From NCBI RefSeq assembly GCF_000739375.1, contig NZ_CP006704.1:2542001-2606000 (forward strand): a DNA stretch of 64,000 nt. Direction: 5' to 3'. This DNA comes from Comamonas testosteroni TK102 (GTDB lineage Bacteria > Pseudomonadota > Gammaproteobacteria > Burkholderiales > Burkholderiaceae_C). The notes below the pieces were generated by a model that was given only the letters and a program-made list of their open reading frames with translations, ran no database searches and had not been told where the DNA came from. Positions within the stretch are counted from its first letter, which is position 1; each line of letters opens with the position of its first letter. Position numbers and translations under genes: made by a program. Below, piece by piece: positions 1-9,700 of this stretch.

Positions 1-162
1 GCCGAGGCGGTGCTGGCGGGTATGCTGTGGAGTTTCCCCGTGTATCTGCTGGCCGTGATCTGGGCCTTCTCGCCGGTGTCGCCGGGCCGCGTCTGGCTGG
101 GTCTGCTGCTGCCCAGCGTCGTGCTGGCAGGCGCCTCGGCCTGGCTGGCTGGAGGAGCTTGA
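1..162 (+). CDS. DUF3649-like membrane protein, C-terminal part
   Basis: Only the last 53 residues lie in the window; the start is upstream. The visible part is two hydrophobic stretches joined by a short loop (SPVSPGR) and ends in AWLAGGA, so it is an inner-membrane protein. The stop is two bases before the ATG of the PepSY gene. A small protein of this kind followed by a PepSY membrane protein and a DUF3325 protein is a familiar gene trio beside siderophore receptors in Pseudomonas and Comamonadaceae, and I rely on that context for the DUF3649 name. Precise function is unknown; a role in reduction or handling of imported ferric siderophore is inferred from the trio. The family call is tentative because the N-terminal half is missing. 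Confidence 0.55.
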   Translation, partial: AEAVLAGMLWSFPVYLLAVIWAFSPVSPGRVWLGLLLPSVVLAGASAWLAGGA

Positions 163-164
163 GC

Positions 165-1852
165 ATGGCCGAGCGTAGAAATGCGGGCGGAGCAGGCCAG
201 GGCGGTTTTCGCCAGGCCCAGGCCTGGCTGCACACCTGGTGCGGCCTGTGGTTTTCCTGGTTGCTGTTCGCAGTCTTTTTCACGGGGACGCTGGCGGTCT
301 TCGAGGAGCCCATCTCCCACTGGATGACACCCGAGCATCACGCCCAGGAGCAGGCGCAGGCGGCCGCCCGTGCTTCCGGCCAGCGCGGGGGTGATCTGGG
401 CCAGCGCCTGGCCTGGGGCCTGGCCTATATGGAAAAACACCATCCGGGGGCCGAGATGTGGGAGCTGTGGCCCTCGGATGCCGAGGGTGCTGGCGACCTG
501 CGTGTCTACTGGTTCGATGAAAAGCGCCAGTACGCTGCGGCCGAACTGGATTCCGCCACCGGGCAGCCGCTGGGCAAGGACCAGGCTCACGGCGCCGTGC
601 GAGCCACCAAGGGGGGGGCCACCATTTCGTGGATTTCCACTACCGGCTGCATGCAGGGCAGGCAGGCCTCTGGGTGGTCGGCATTGCGGGCATGGCCATG
701 CTGGTGGCGCTGCTCAGCGGGGTCATCACGCACAGGCGCATCTTCAAGGACTTCTTCACCTTTCGTGCCCGCAAGGGGCAGCGCAGCTGGCTGGATGCCC
801 ACAATGCGGTGGCGGTGCTGACGCTGCCATTCCAGATCATGATTGCCTATACGGGGATTGCCATCTCCGCCTCGACCTTGATGCCGGCCGGCATTGCGGT
901 CTATTTCGGCACGGGCAGCCAGGGACTGCGCGACTATGTGGTGGCGCTCAACGAGTCGGACAGGCCGGCACCGTCGGGCCGGTCCATGGCGGTTCCGCAG
1001 CTGGAGCCGTTTGTGCAACGCGCCCAGGCGCTGATGGGCCAGCCCGTGCGGGCCGTGGTCGTGGACAACCCAGGCGATGCGGCGGCACGCATCGGCGTCT
1101 ACGGCTGGAACAGCGAGGAGGAAATGCAGCAGCGTCTGAACCCGACGACCGGCATGGTGATGTTCTCGGCGGCGACAGCCGAGGTGCTGAGGCTGCGCCA
1201 GCCTGGCGAGGTGGACGGTGGTGACGCCTCCATGGCCAAGTCGGTGATAGGCAGTCTGCACCAGGTGGAGTTCGGCGGCCAGGCGCTCAAGTGGCTGTAT
1301 TTCCTCTGCGGGCTGGCGGGCAGCGCCATGATGGCCAGCGGCGCCATCCTGTTCATGGTCAAGCGCCGCGGCAAGCACCTGGGCCGGCAGGCCGGCGAGT
1401 TCGGCAGCGCCACGGCGCGCGTGTACCGGCTCGTCGAAGGACTCAATGTTGCGGCCATCGCCGGTCTGGGCCTGGCTTGCATTGGCTATCTGTGGGCCAA
1501 CCGCCTGGTTCCTGTCGGGCTGTCCCATAGAGCGAGTTGGGAGCTGGCGGTGTTTTTCGGGCTCTGGAGTCTGGCGCTGCTGCATGCTCTGGTGCGTGCG
1601 CCCGCAGCGGCATGGCGGGAGCAACTGGGCCTGCTGGCCGCTTTGTGCCTGCTGCTGCCGCTGCTGAACTGGATCACGGTCGGTGACAGTCTGCCTGCGC
1701 AGATCGCTCGCGGCGATTGGGAGAGCGCAGGGGTGGAGCTGAGCGCCATGGCCATGGGATTGCTTGCAGCCTGGGCCTGGCGTTATCTGCGGCGCCGCAG
1801 CGCCCGTTCGCAAAGCCCGGTTTCAGCGGGCAAGATGGAGGTGGGAGCATGA
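165..1852 (+). pseudogene. PepSY-associated TM helix protein, reading frame broken at a G8 tract
   Basis: The ATG at 165 opens a frame encoding an N-terminal membrane helix (residues about 22-45, WLHTWCGLWFSW) and a periplasmic PepSY-like part. It continues in frame to about 617, then runs into unrelated sequence ending at 821. The natural continuation (GGHHFVDFHYRLHAGQ) is in another frame from about 614 and runs to the stop at 1852 with at least five further membrane helices. The switch falls exactly at eight consecutive G (611-618). Together the parts give about 560 residues, a normal length for iron-uptake PepSY proteins thought to help reduce ferric siderophores at the inner membrane. 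The stop overlaps the ATG of the next gene (ATGA), so the operon is otherwise intact. It may be a true frameshift, a slipping tract or a sequencing error. Confidence 0.8.
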
Positions 1853-2199
1853 ATGTCTTGCAAGCATCGTGGCTGGCGTTGGCGCTGAGCTTTGCGGGCA
1901 TGGCGGCGCTGGCGTTTGCCATGGAACGCCACCACGAGCAGCTCACAGCTGCCATGGAGATCTCTGCGGCGCGAGCGCGGCTGCTGCGCGCAGTGGGTGC
2001 GGGGCTGCTGGCTGCGGCGGTCATGCCCTGCGTACAGGCCTGGGGCTGGTCCGTAGGCATCGTGGCCTGGCTGGGATGGCTATCGGCAGGCGCATTGCTC
2101 GTCGTTGCCCTGATCAGCATCGCTGCCCGCGGGGCCGCTGCGGCTGCCTGCATTCTGGCTGCGGCTGCAGCGATCATGGCCGCTGTCTGGAGCGCCTGA
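1849..2199 (+). CDS. DUF3325 family membrane protein
   Basis: Predicted 116-residue inner-membrane protein with three to four hydrophobic helices (ASWLALALSFAGMAALAF, LLAAAVMPCVQAWGW, VAWLGWLSAGALLVVALI and the alanine-rich C-terminal helix). The start ATG overlaps the stop of the PepSY gene by four bases (ATGA), pointing to translational coupling. Size, hydrophobic pattern and position after a PepSY protein fit the DUF3325 family, which is found in siderophore-uptake operons. No catalytic motif is visible. It is the last gene of the operon; a bidirectional hairpin lies about 150 bases downstream. Confidence 0.65.
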   Translation: MNVLQASWLALALSFAGMAALAFAMERHHEQLTAAMEISAARARLLRAVGAGLLAAAVMPCVQAWGWSVGIVAWLGWLSAGALLVVALISIAARGAAAAACILAAAAAIMAAVWSA

Positions 2200-2350
2200 G
2201 ATCGCGGTGGAGGCCGGCACCAACGGCTACGACCCACTCATGGTTCATGGCCGCGTCCGTGCATCTGGCGTGTGGCGGGCAGATGCTTTTCCGGGTGCTG
2301 TGCTGCCGGGGAGCACAAAATCATGCAGAGCGTGATGAAAAAAAGGATGC

Positions 2351-2381
2351 AAAAAAGGGATGCAGGTGCATCCCTTTTTTT
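2351..2381. terminator. bidirectional intrinsic terminator
   Basis: A perfect 8-bp stem (GGGATGCA / TGCATCCC, two-base gap) is flanked by six A on the left and seven T on the right. It can therefore stop transcription from both sides. It sits between the convergent DUF3325 gene and the exported alanine-rich protein gene. Confidence 0.85.
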
Positions 2382-2428
2382 GACAGTGGCCGCAGGCCCG
2401 GCGTGCCGGGCTGCAACAAGCCTGTTGA

Positions 2429-2875
2429 TTACTTGACAGCTGCGCGAGCGGCTTCTGCCTTGGCCTTGGCCTCGTCCAGCTGCTTTTGCAGGGCTGCAGC
2501 CTCGGCTTCGGCCTTCTTGGCTTCGGCTTCCTTGTCGCCACCGCCCATGGCGCCGGCAATGGCGTTGCCCGCCATGGTGCCGGCCACGGCACCGACGGCA
2601 GCGCCGGCCATGGTGCCCATCATCCCGGAGCCACGAGCGGCAGGTGCCGCTGCAGCTGCGGGTGCAGCAGCAGGGGCCGCTGCAGGAGCAGCAGCCTTGG
2701 GCGCGGCAGCGGCAGGAGCCACGGGTGCGGGCTGAGCCGGCGCCTTGTTGCCGATGCTGGCAGGGCGAACGGACTTGCTGCTGCCCATGCGCTTGGCCTG
2801 AGCCAGGGAAGGCACGGTCAGCGATGCGATGGCGATGGCAATCACGGAGGCAGCAGCACGGTACGAAGTCTTCAC
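2429..2875 (-). CDS. exported Ala-rich protein with glycine-zipper segment and charged C-terminal helix
   Basis: The product is 148 residues from a GTG start. It has a clear Sec signal peptide (MKTSYRAAASVIAIAIAS, cleavage after LAQA), then a low-complexity Ala/Pro linker, a glycine-zipper-like stretch (GTMAGAAVGAVAGTMAGNAI) and a C-terminal Ala/Glu/Lys helix likely to form a coiled coil. I chose GTG at 2875 because GGAA lies eight bases upstream and the signal peptide then begins normally; in-frame ATGs at 2893 and 2902 are alternatives but would put extra residues before the signal. Glycine-zipper segments of this type are found in small envelope proteins that associate with membranes. No defined function; the protein is probably periplasmic or envelope-attached. 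It is a single gene with a terminator downstream. Confidence 0.65.
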   Translation of the reverse strand: MKTSYRAAASVIAIAIASLTVPSLAQAKRMGSSKSVRPASIGNKAPAQPAPVAPAAAAPKAAAPAAAPAAAPAAAAAPAARGSGMMGTMAGAAVGAVAGTMAGNAIAGAMGGGDKEAEAKKAEAEAAALQKQLDEAKAKAEAARAAVK

Positions 2876-3217
2876 GAAATGGTTTCCAGTCATGGTTGTC
2901 ATAGACGGCCGCCTGCACTCTGACGAGCGAAGGCAACCAGCATGCCCTGCAACGGTTGTCGCAAAAGGCTTGCTTGCTATGGTATTTAAAATCGAGAGGT
3001 GGATTTTCAAGGTGCCGAGCTGAAACTGTCCGTAAAAGGACAGGGCTCGGCGCCTGGCGGCCGGGTGTTGTGTGATGTATGAGGCCGCACGCTATTGTAG
3101 GAACAGTCTGCATGCGCAAAAGTTCCAGCAGTCTTCAAAGCAGGGAAATAGTCATGAAGTGCCCCGCAGCGCCTGGTGCGTGAGCGGGGCATGCTATCGA
3201 ATCGGAGGAAGATTGCC
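2876..3217. other. 342-base intergenic region
   Basis: This separates the exported-protein gene from the FMN reductase gene, both on the minus strand. It holds an 8-bp inverted repeat, TGCCCCGC (3160-3167) and GCGGGGCA (3184-3191), just downstream of the reductase stop, without a T-tract. It could be a weak terminator. An AT-rich stretch around 2975-2995 may hold the promoter of the exported protein. No credible gene was found. Confidence 0.5.
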
Positions 3218-3775
3218 TTAGCGCTTCTGGTGCAGCTGCACCCAGTCCAGAAAGCGTGTCATGTACTTGACGAGGAAGTCATGGCTGCCCTGGCTGATCT
3301 TGCCGTCGGCGTCGAGCAGCGTGTCGGACCAGCGCACAAAGCCCTCGGGCTGGGGCAGGGTGGGCATGTCCAGCGACACCAGCACATTGCGCAGGTGTTG
3401 CTGGGCCATGGCCGTGGCGGCCGCGCCGGGCGAGCTGCCGATCACGGCGGCCGGCAGTCCCGCCCAGACGGATTGGCCATAGGGACGGCTCAGGCCGTCG
3501 AGCACGTTCTTGAGCGATGCGGGGATGGAGCGGTTGTATTCGGGTGTCACAAACAGAACGCCGTTGCAGCCGCGAATCTGGGGCTTGAGGTCGTCAAAGG
3601 GCTTGAAATCGGGGGTGTTGTCGAAGTCGCGGTTGTAGACCGGCAGGTGGCTGATATCGATGAATTCGAAATCTGCCTTGTCCTGCATGAGTGCAGCCAG
3701 GCCCTGGCCGAGCTGGCGGTTGATGGACTGCTTGCTGAGGCTGCCGACGATGACGGCGATTCTGAGTTGGCTCAT
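3218..3775 (-). CDS. NADPH-dependent FMN reductase family protein
   Basis: Flavodoxin-like fold protein of 185 residues. The N-terminal phosphate-binding loop is GSLSKQSINR (residues 11-20), and the flavin-contact motif TPEYNRSIPASLKN (77-90) is followed by GLSRPYG, the family signature of ChrR/SsuE-like reductases. These enzymes use NAD(P)H to reduce FMN, quinones or other oxidants in the cytoplasm. Length is normal. The ATG at 3775 is chosen because the flavodoxin strand begins at residue 4 and AAAGG lies upstream; longer in-frame starts add non-homologous sequence. It is transcribed in the same direction as serB, but the serB terminator separates them, so it is probably its own unit. Substrate is not predictable. 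Confidence 0.88.
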   Translation of the reverse strand: MSQLRIAVIVGSLSKQSINRQLGQGLAALMQDKADFEFIDISHLPVYNRDFDNTPDFKPFDDLKPQIRGCNGVLFVTPEYNRSIPASLKNVLDGLSRPYGQSVWAGLPAAVIGSSPGAAATAMAQQHLRNVLVSLDMPTLPQPEGFVRWSDTLLDADGKISQGSHDFLVKYMTRFLDWVQLHQKR

Positions 3776-3856
3776 GCTCTGACCTTTCGACTGGGTTGAG
3801 GGAGATGCATGGCACTGTAGCAAAGCTGCCGGGGATGGCTGCGCCGCAGCGGACGC

Positions 3857-3893
3857 AAAAAAGCCGCTGACCCTGGACGACAGGGCAGCGGCT
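3857..3893 (-). terminator. intrinsic terminator of serB
   Basis: On the minus strand a stem AGCCGCTG / CAGCGGCT (with an inner CCCTG/CAGGG extension) is followed by six T. It begins about 25 bases after the serB stop. Confidence 0.85.
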
Positions 3894-3918
3894 GATGAGG
3901 GCAGGTGCTTGTTCCAGC

Positions 3919-4632
3919 CTATCGGAGCACTTCCAGCAGGCGATCCAGGCCGCCCTCGTTGATGGCGACCTTGGCCTCGTTGCGCACGCGTGGCTTGGCA
4001 TGGTAGGCCACGGACAGGCCGGCTGCCTGCATCATGGGAATGTCGTTGCTGCCGTCGCCCACGGCAATGCACTGGCTTGCATCGATACCGATCAGCGAGG
4101 CCACTTCCAGCAGGGTGCGGCGCTTTTCCGCACCGTCGCAGATATCGCCCCAGGCCTGCTCGACCAGGCCGCCGGTCAGTGCTCCGCCCTTGATCTCCAG
4201 CACATTGGCGCGCACGAAGTCGATATCCAGCAGGCCGCGCACATGCTCGGCAAAATAGGTGAAACCACCCGAGACCAGCAGCACCTTCAGGCCGGCGGCC
4301 TTGGCGGCCTTGACCAGGGTTTCAGCGCCCGGCGAGAGTTTCAGGCGTTCGGCCAGAACGCGGGCCATGTCGGCCTCGGTCACTCCGACCAGCTTGCCTA
4401 CGCGCTGGCGCAGGCTGTCCTTGAAGTCGGTGATTTCGCCGCGCATGGTGGCTTCGGTAATCGCCGCCACTTCGGCCTTCTTGCCCGTGGCGTCGGCGAT
4501 CTCGTCGATGCACTCGATGGTGATCAGCGTCGAGTCCATATCAAAGGCGATGAGCTTGTAGTCCGCCAGCTTCTGGGGGGCAGTAAAGCCGCGGATCATC
4601 AGGCCGGGAGCGAATTCGGTGGCGTCGGTCAT
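3919..4632 (-). CDS. serB: phosphoserine phosphatase
   Basis: HAD-superfamily enzyme catalysing the last step of L-serine biosynthesis, phosphoserine to serine. In the 237-residue product, motif I is DMDST with nucleophile D31 and acid D33; motif II is the serine at 121 (VSGGFTYFAEH); motif III is K170; motif IV is GDGSND at 192-197, a magnesium site. The cap-domain region between residues 36 and 100 carries the EVAAITEATMRGE signature of SerB. The length matches the short betaproteobacterial form without the N-terminal ACT-like domain of E. coli SerB. The ATG at 4632 is preferred over an upstream ATG because the conserved sequence begins there. An intrinsic terminator follows the gene. Confidence 0.95.
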   Translation of the reverse strand: MTDATEFAPGLMIRGFTAPQKLADYKLIAFDMDSTLITIECIDEIADATGKKAEVAAITEATMRGEITDFKDSLRQRVGKLVGVTEADMARVLAERLKLSPGAETLVKAAKAAGLKVLLVSGGFTYFAEHVRGLLDIDFVRANVLEIKGGALTGGLVEQAWGDICDGAEKRRTLLEVASLIGIDASQCIAVGDGSNDIPMMQAAGLSVAYHAKPRVRNEAKVAINEGGLDRLLEVLR

Positions 4633-4790
4633 TGCGAATCGTGCGAATGAGGGGGTAGCAGAAAGTGGAATGGCGGAGATCAGGCCCGCGCCATTCCTCA
4701 AGATGGCCGCCATTATCCGCTGTTGTTGCGGGCTTCGACTTGCCATTCACCCCTGAGTCTGCCCTTGGTGCTGTTCCGGGCGGTGCCTGC

Positions 4791-5813
4791 TTACTGCGGT
4801 TGAATGCCCGCAGCCTTGACCAGCTCGGCATGCAGCCTGATGTCCTGGGCCATGGTCTGCCTGAGCTGCTCGGGCGTCGACGGCGCGACTTCCATGCCGT
4901 TTTCACCCAGTTTGGTCTTGATCTCGCTGTCCAGTGCAACGCGCACGGCGCGGTTGAGCTTGTCGATCACGGGCTGCGGCGTCTTGGCCGGTGCGAACAG
5001 GCCGACCCAGGCCGATAGGTTGAGGTCGGCAAAACCGCCTTCCGCCATGGTGGGGGTGTTGGGCAGCATGGCCGCGCGCCTGGGCGCCATCAGCGCAAGG
5101 GCATGCAGCTTGCCGGCCTGGATATGGGGCAGGGCTTCGGGCAGCACGGCAAACAGCATGTCCACATTGCCGGCCAGTGTGTCGTTGACGGCCGGCGCAC
5201 CGCCCTTGTAGGGCACGTGCAGCATCTTGGCCTGGGTGCGCGTCTCGAACATCAGCGCGGCCAGGTGCTGCGGGCTGCCGTCGCCGGATGAGGCAAAGGT
5301 CAGCTTGCCTGGTGCGGCTTTGGCGGCCGCCACCACGGCAGCCACGCTGGGGAATTTCTGTCTGTCCTTGACCACCAGTACCATGGGCTGATTCACCAGC
5401 TTGCTGATGGGCGCGAAGTCGGCCTCGGGGTCATAGGGCAGGGATTTGAAGATGCTCTTGTTGGTGGTCAGGAATGAGGCCGGCGAGACCATCAGCGTGT
5501 AGCCGTCCGGGACGGAACGCGCCACGGCCGGCGTGCCGATCTGACCCGAGGCACCGGCGCGGTTGTCCACCACAAAAGGCTGCTTGAGTTCGCTGGCCAG
5601 CTTTTGACCCACGACTCGGGCAATCATGTCGGCGCTGCCTCCTGCGGGCAGGGCGACTATGACCTTGACCGCGCGCTCGGGATAGGCGTCCTGTGCCTGG
5701 GCCGTGGCGGCAAGGCCTGCCACCAGCGCGCAGGCCAGTGCGGGGCGGGCCATGGCATGAACGGCATGGCGAATTTTGCGGTGAGCGATATTGCGCACGG
5801 GTTGGAGCAGCAT
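4791..5813 (-). CDS. Bug-type (tripartite tricarboxylate) periplasmic solute receptor
   Basis: 340-residue exported binding protein of the Bug/TctC family. A signal peptide (ending ATAQAQDAYPER) precedes the typical first strand KVIVALPAGGSADMIARVV. It is followed by VVDNRAGASGQIG, the DGYTLM loop and HVPYKGGAPAVNDTLAG, all family hallmarks of the carboxylate-binding pocket. Start at ATG 5813, with GAGAGGG just upstream. Bug proteins bind small carboxylates or amides in the periplasm, sometimes for the TctAB transporter and sometimes as sensors. No tctA or tctB is in this window, so it is an orphan receptor with unknown ligand. It stands alone between serB and a membrane-protein gene. Confidence 0.92.
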   Translation of the reverse strand: MLLQPVRNIAHRKIRHAVHAMARPALACALVAGLAATAQAQDAYPERAVKVIVALPAGGSADMIARVVGQKLASELKQPFVVDNRAGASGQIGTPAVARSVPDGYTLMVSPASFLTTNKSIFKSLPYDPEADFAPISKLVNQPMVLVVKDRQKFPSVAAVVAAAKAAPGKLTFASSGDGSPQHLAALMFETRTQAKMLHVPYKGGAPAVNDTLAGNVDMLFAVLPEALPHIQAGKLHALALMAPRRAAMLPNTPTMAEGGFADLNLSAWVGLFAPAKTPQPVIDKLNRAVRVALDSEIKTKLGENGMEVAPSTPEQLRQTMAQDIRLHAELVKAAGIQPQ

Positions 5814-5981
5814 GCGATCCCTCTCTTTCTCAAGATATGCACCAGCTTGGTGATTGCGGCGGTGCGATAGCCCGATGATGAGCAAGCCTTGTGCCAACTG
5901 CCTTGGCGTTTTGCCTGATGGGAAAGATGCGGTTTGCGCAGTGGCCGGGAAAGTGGCAGAGCTCAGCGCACCTCGACGGCC

Positions 5982-6653
5982 TCAGCTTTCGGGATTGCCA
6001 GGCGGCTGCAGATATATGGCATCGGACCAGGTGGCCACCCAGTGCGGGCGAAACACCACGAATACCGCTGTCAGCATGCCGGTTGTCACGCCATCGCTCC
6101 AGGCCATGAGCCAGCGCGCCATGTGCGAGAGCTCGTCGTTGACATTGGGCAGCACATGCCCGGCCCATTGGCCGAGCAAGGACGCAATGAATACGCACAC
6201 AACCGTGCCCAGGAAGCCGCGCAAGAAAATAAAGACAAAGATGTTGTGCCAGCACCAGCGGCGCACTGCTGCCCCCCAGAGCATGGCCAGCGTGGCCGGC
6301 ACCAGCCCCTGCCAGACCGCCAGGCCCAGAGCGTCCTGCAGTCCGAGTGCGGGAGCCAGTGCAAAGGCAATAGCGCTTGTCGCAATCAGCACCGGCACTG
6401 CAAGCGGCCAGCCGATCAGAAGCAGCACCAGCGGTGCACCAGACCAGTGCAGTTGCAAAGGCATTTTGTGCAGCTCTGGCAGCGCCCAGACCCAGGGTAG
6501 CAGCACCAGAATGGCCAGCAGCGGCGTGATCAGCGGCGACAGCACCGGGTCATGCATGCCGCCGGGGCCGGCCCGGCTGCCCAGCATGCGCCAGGGACGG
6601 CAGAGCAGGGCCAGAAACAAGGCCAGCAGGGCAATGGCGGCTTCAAGAAACAT
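5982..6653 (-). CDS. integral membrane protein, putative ECF/CbiM-like permease family
   Basis: 223-residue protein with about six predicted helices. These include LITPLLAILVLLPWVWAL, APLVLLLIGWPLAVPVLI, NIFVFIFLRGFLGTVVCVF and VTTGMLTAVFVVFRPHWVA. The C-terminal pattern, a helix followed by FRPHWVATW, resembles betaproteobacterial proteins annotated as energy-coupling-factor permease-like (CbiM-related). I recognise it only by pattern. No ATPase or T-component gene is adjacent; mfd lies upstream on the same strand with a 90-base gap, and it may be transcribed from there. Transport of a metal or cofactor is a guess from the family. Confidence 0.6.
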   Translation of the reverse strand: MFLEAAIALLALFLALLCRPWRMLGSRAGPGGMHDPVLSPLITPLLAILVLLPWVWALPELHKMPLQLHWSGAPLVLLLIGWPLAVPVLIATSAIAFALAPALGLQDALGLAVWQGLVPATLAMLWGAAVRRWCWHNIFVFIFLRGFLGTVVCVFIASLLGQWAGHVLPNVNDELSHMARWLMAWSDGVTTGMLTAVFVVFRPHWVATWSDAIYLQPPGNPES

Positions 6654-6743
6654 GGCGGCTCGGAAAATCAGGTTCCGCCGCCATCTTGCACCGTCTGCAT
6701 CGGACCGGGCTCAATAGCCCTGCTGGCTTTGTCAGCAGCCTTG

Positions 6744-9700
6744 TCAGGCATGAACAGCTGTTTCGCTCTTGAGCGGCTGACCCAGGCTGCGCAGCACATC
6801 GCGCACCATCTGGGCTCGGTCCTTGGGGTTCTCCAGCTCTTTTTCGATGCGCAGCTTCTCGTTGCCCGCCAGCTTGATGTGCTTGTTCTTCTGGATCAGG
6901 TGAATGATGTTCATGGGATCGATCGGCGGCTGGGGTTTGAAGCTGATGTTGATCACGCCGGGAGCGGCATCGACCTTGACCACTCCATAGGGCTGGCTCA
7001 GCACGCGCAGGCGGTGCACGTCGATCAGGGTCTGCGCCTGGGGCGGCAGCTTGCCGAAGCGGTCCACGATTTCCTCGAGCAGGGTATCGATCTGATCGGC
7101 CGTCTTGGCCGTGGCCAGCTTCTTGTAGAACGACAGGCGCAGATGCACGTCGCCGCAGTAGTCGTTGGGCAACAGGGCTGGGGCGTGCAGATTGATGTCG
7201 GTGGAGGCCGACAGCGGCGAGAGCAGATCGGGTTCCTTGCCGGCCTTGAGGCTGCGCACGGCCTCGGACAGCATCTCGTTATAGAGCTGAAAGCCCACCT
7301 CCAGCATATTGCCGCTCTGGTTTTCGCCCAGCACCTCCCCGGCGCCACGAATTTCCAGGTCGTGCATGGCCAGATAGAAGCCCGAGCCCAGCTCCTCCAT
7401 CTGCTGTATGGCCTCCAGTCGCTGCTGGGCCTGCTTGGTCAGGCCGTCCAGGTCCGGCACCATCAGATAGGCATAGGCCTGATGGTGGCTGCGTCCCACG
7501 CGGCCGCGCAGCTGGTGCAACTGGGCCAGACCGAACTTGTCGGCACGGCTGATGAGAATGGTGTTGGCCGATGGCACGTCGATGCCGGTCTCGATGATGG
7601 TCGAGCACAGCAATATGTTGTAGCGCTGGGCCACGAAATCGCGCATCACGCGTTCCAGCTCGCGCTCGGGCATCTGGCCGTGGGCCACGGCGATGCGTGC
7701 TTCGGGCAGTATTTCCTCCAGCTTCTGCTTGCGGTTCTCTATGGTCTCGACCTCGTTGTGCAGGAAGTAGATCTGTCCGCCGCGCTTGAGCTCGCGCAGC
7801 ACGGCTTCGCGAATCACGCCCGTGCCCTCGTTGCGCACAAAGGTCTTGATGGCCAGGCGCCGCTGCGGCGCCGTGGCGATCACCGACAGGTCGCGCAGAC
7901 CCTCCAGCGCCATGCCCATGGTGCGCGGGATCGGGGTGGCCGTCAGCGTCAGCACATCGACCTCGGCGCGCATGGCCTTCATGGCCTCCTTGTGGCGCAC
8001 GCCAAAGCGGTGTTCCTCGTCGATGATGAGCAGGCCCAGGTTCTTGAACTGCGTGGACTCGGACAGCAGCTTGTGCGTGCCGACCACGATATCCACCGTA
8101 CCGTCCGAGATGCCCTTGATGGCCGCCGTGATCTCCTTGCCCGAGCGAAAGCGCGACACCTCGGCAACCTTGATCGGCCATTTGGAGAAGCGGTCCACCA
8201 GGGTCTGGTAATGCTGCTCGGCCAGCAGCGTGGTGGGGGCCAGGAAGGCGACCTGCTTGCCGCCCATGGCCGCCACAAAGGCCGCGCGCAGTGCGACCTC
8301 GGTCTTGCCGAAGCCCACATCGCCACAGACCAGGCGGTCCATGGGCTGGGGGCTGATCATGTCCTGCACCACGGCGTGGATGGCGGCGCGCTGGTCGGCC
8401 GTTTCCTCGAAGCCGAAGTCGGCCACGAACTGCTCGTAGTCGGCCGTGGGGAAGCGGAAGGCATGGCCCTGGCGCGCGGCACGGCGGGCGTAGATATTGA
8501 GCAGTTCGGCGGCCGAGTCGCGCACCTGTTCGGCGGCCTTGCGCTTGGCTTTCTCCCATTGCGTGCCGCCCAGCTTGTGCAGCGGCGCATCGTCGGGCGA
8601 GACGCCGGTGTAGCGGCTGATCAGGTGCAACTGGCTGACGGGCACATAGAGCACGGCATCGGCCGCATATTCCAGGTGCAGAAATTCCTGCAGCGCGGGC
8701 GTGCCGTCCGGGTTCTTCTGGCCCATGTCCATATTGATCAGCCCGCGATAGCGGCCTATTCCGTGGTCGGCATGGACGATGGGGTCTCCTACCTTGAGCT
8801 CGGACAGGTCCTTGATCAGTGCCTCCACATCGCTGACCTGCTCCTGGCGGCGGCGACGGCGGCCCGTGGGGCTGCTGGCAAACAGCTCGGTTTCGGTGAC
8901 GAAGTCCAGGCCTTCCTCGACCCAGGCAAAGCCCGTCATCAGGCTGGAGGTGGCGATGCCGACCTTTTCCGTGGCATCGGCCTGGAACTCGGCCAGAGAA
9001 TCGAACACGGGCGGGTTGACGCCCGAAGCGCGGAAAAAGTCGAGCAGGCTCTCGCGCCTGCCGTCGGATTCGGCCAGAAGCAAGACCCGGCTTGTGCCGG
9101 CTGCTATATGTTTTTGCAGTTTGGCCAGCGGGTCATCGGCTCCGCGCAGCACGGAAAGGTCTTCGAGCTTCTGGAAGATGGCGCTGTCGGCCACATCTTC
9201 GGTGCCCGGCCGCAATGCCAGCTGGGCATGCTCCTTGCTGCGGGTATAGAACTGGTCGGCGCTGAGAAACAGCGTCTCGGGCGGCAGCGCCGGGTGGTCG
9301 GGATCGCCTTGCACCAGGCGGTAGCGGTCCTTGGTGTCCTGCCAGAAGCGCTGGAAGGCCGGCTCCAGATCGCCGTGCAGCACCACGGTGGCCTCGTCGC
9401 CCAGATAGTCAAAGACAGTGGCTGTTTCGTCGAAGAACAGCGGCAGGTAGTACTCGATGCCGGCCGTGGCAATGCCGGCACCCATATCCTTGTAGATGCG
9501 GCTGCGTGTCGGGTCGCCCTCGAGCAGCTCGCGCCAGCGGCTGCGGAACTTGGCGCGCGCTTCCTCGTCCATCGGGAATTCGCGGCCGGGCAGCAGACGC
9601 ACCTCGGGCACGGGGTAGAGGCTGCGTTGCGTGTCGGGGTCGAAGGTGCGGATGGAGTCGATCTCGTCGTCGAACAGGTCCACGCGGTAGGGCTGGAGCG

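Noticed and set aside
587..1813. 408-residue open frame on the minus strand opposite the broken PepSY gene
   Set aside because: The plus-strand protein halves are recognisable membrane protein sequence; the mirror product is not.
3160..3191. TGCCCCGC/GCGGGGCA inverted repeat as terminator of the FMN reductase gene
   Set aside because: No T-tract and a long loop; kept only as a remark in the intergenic entry.
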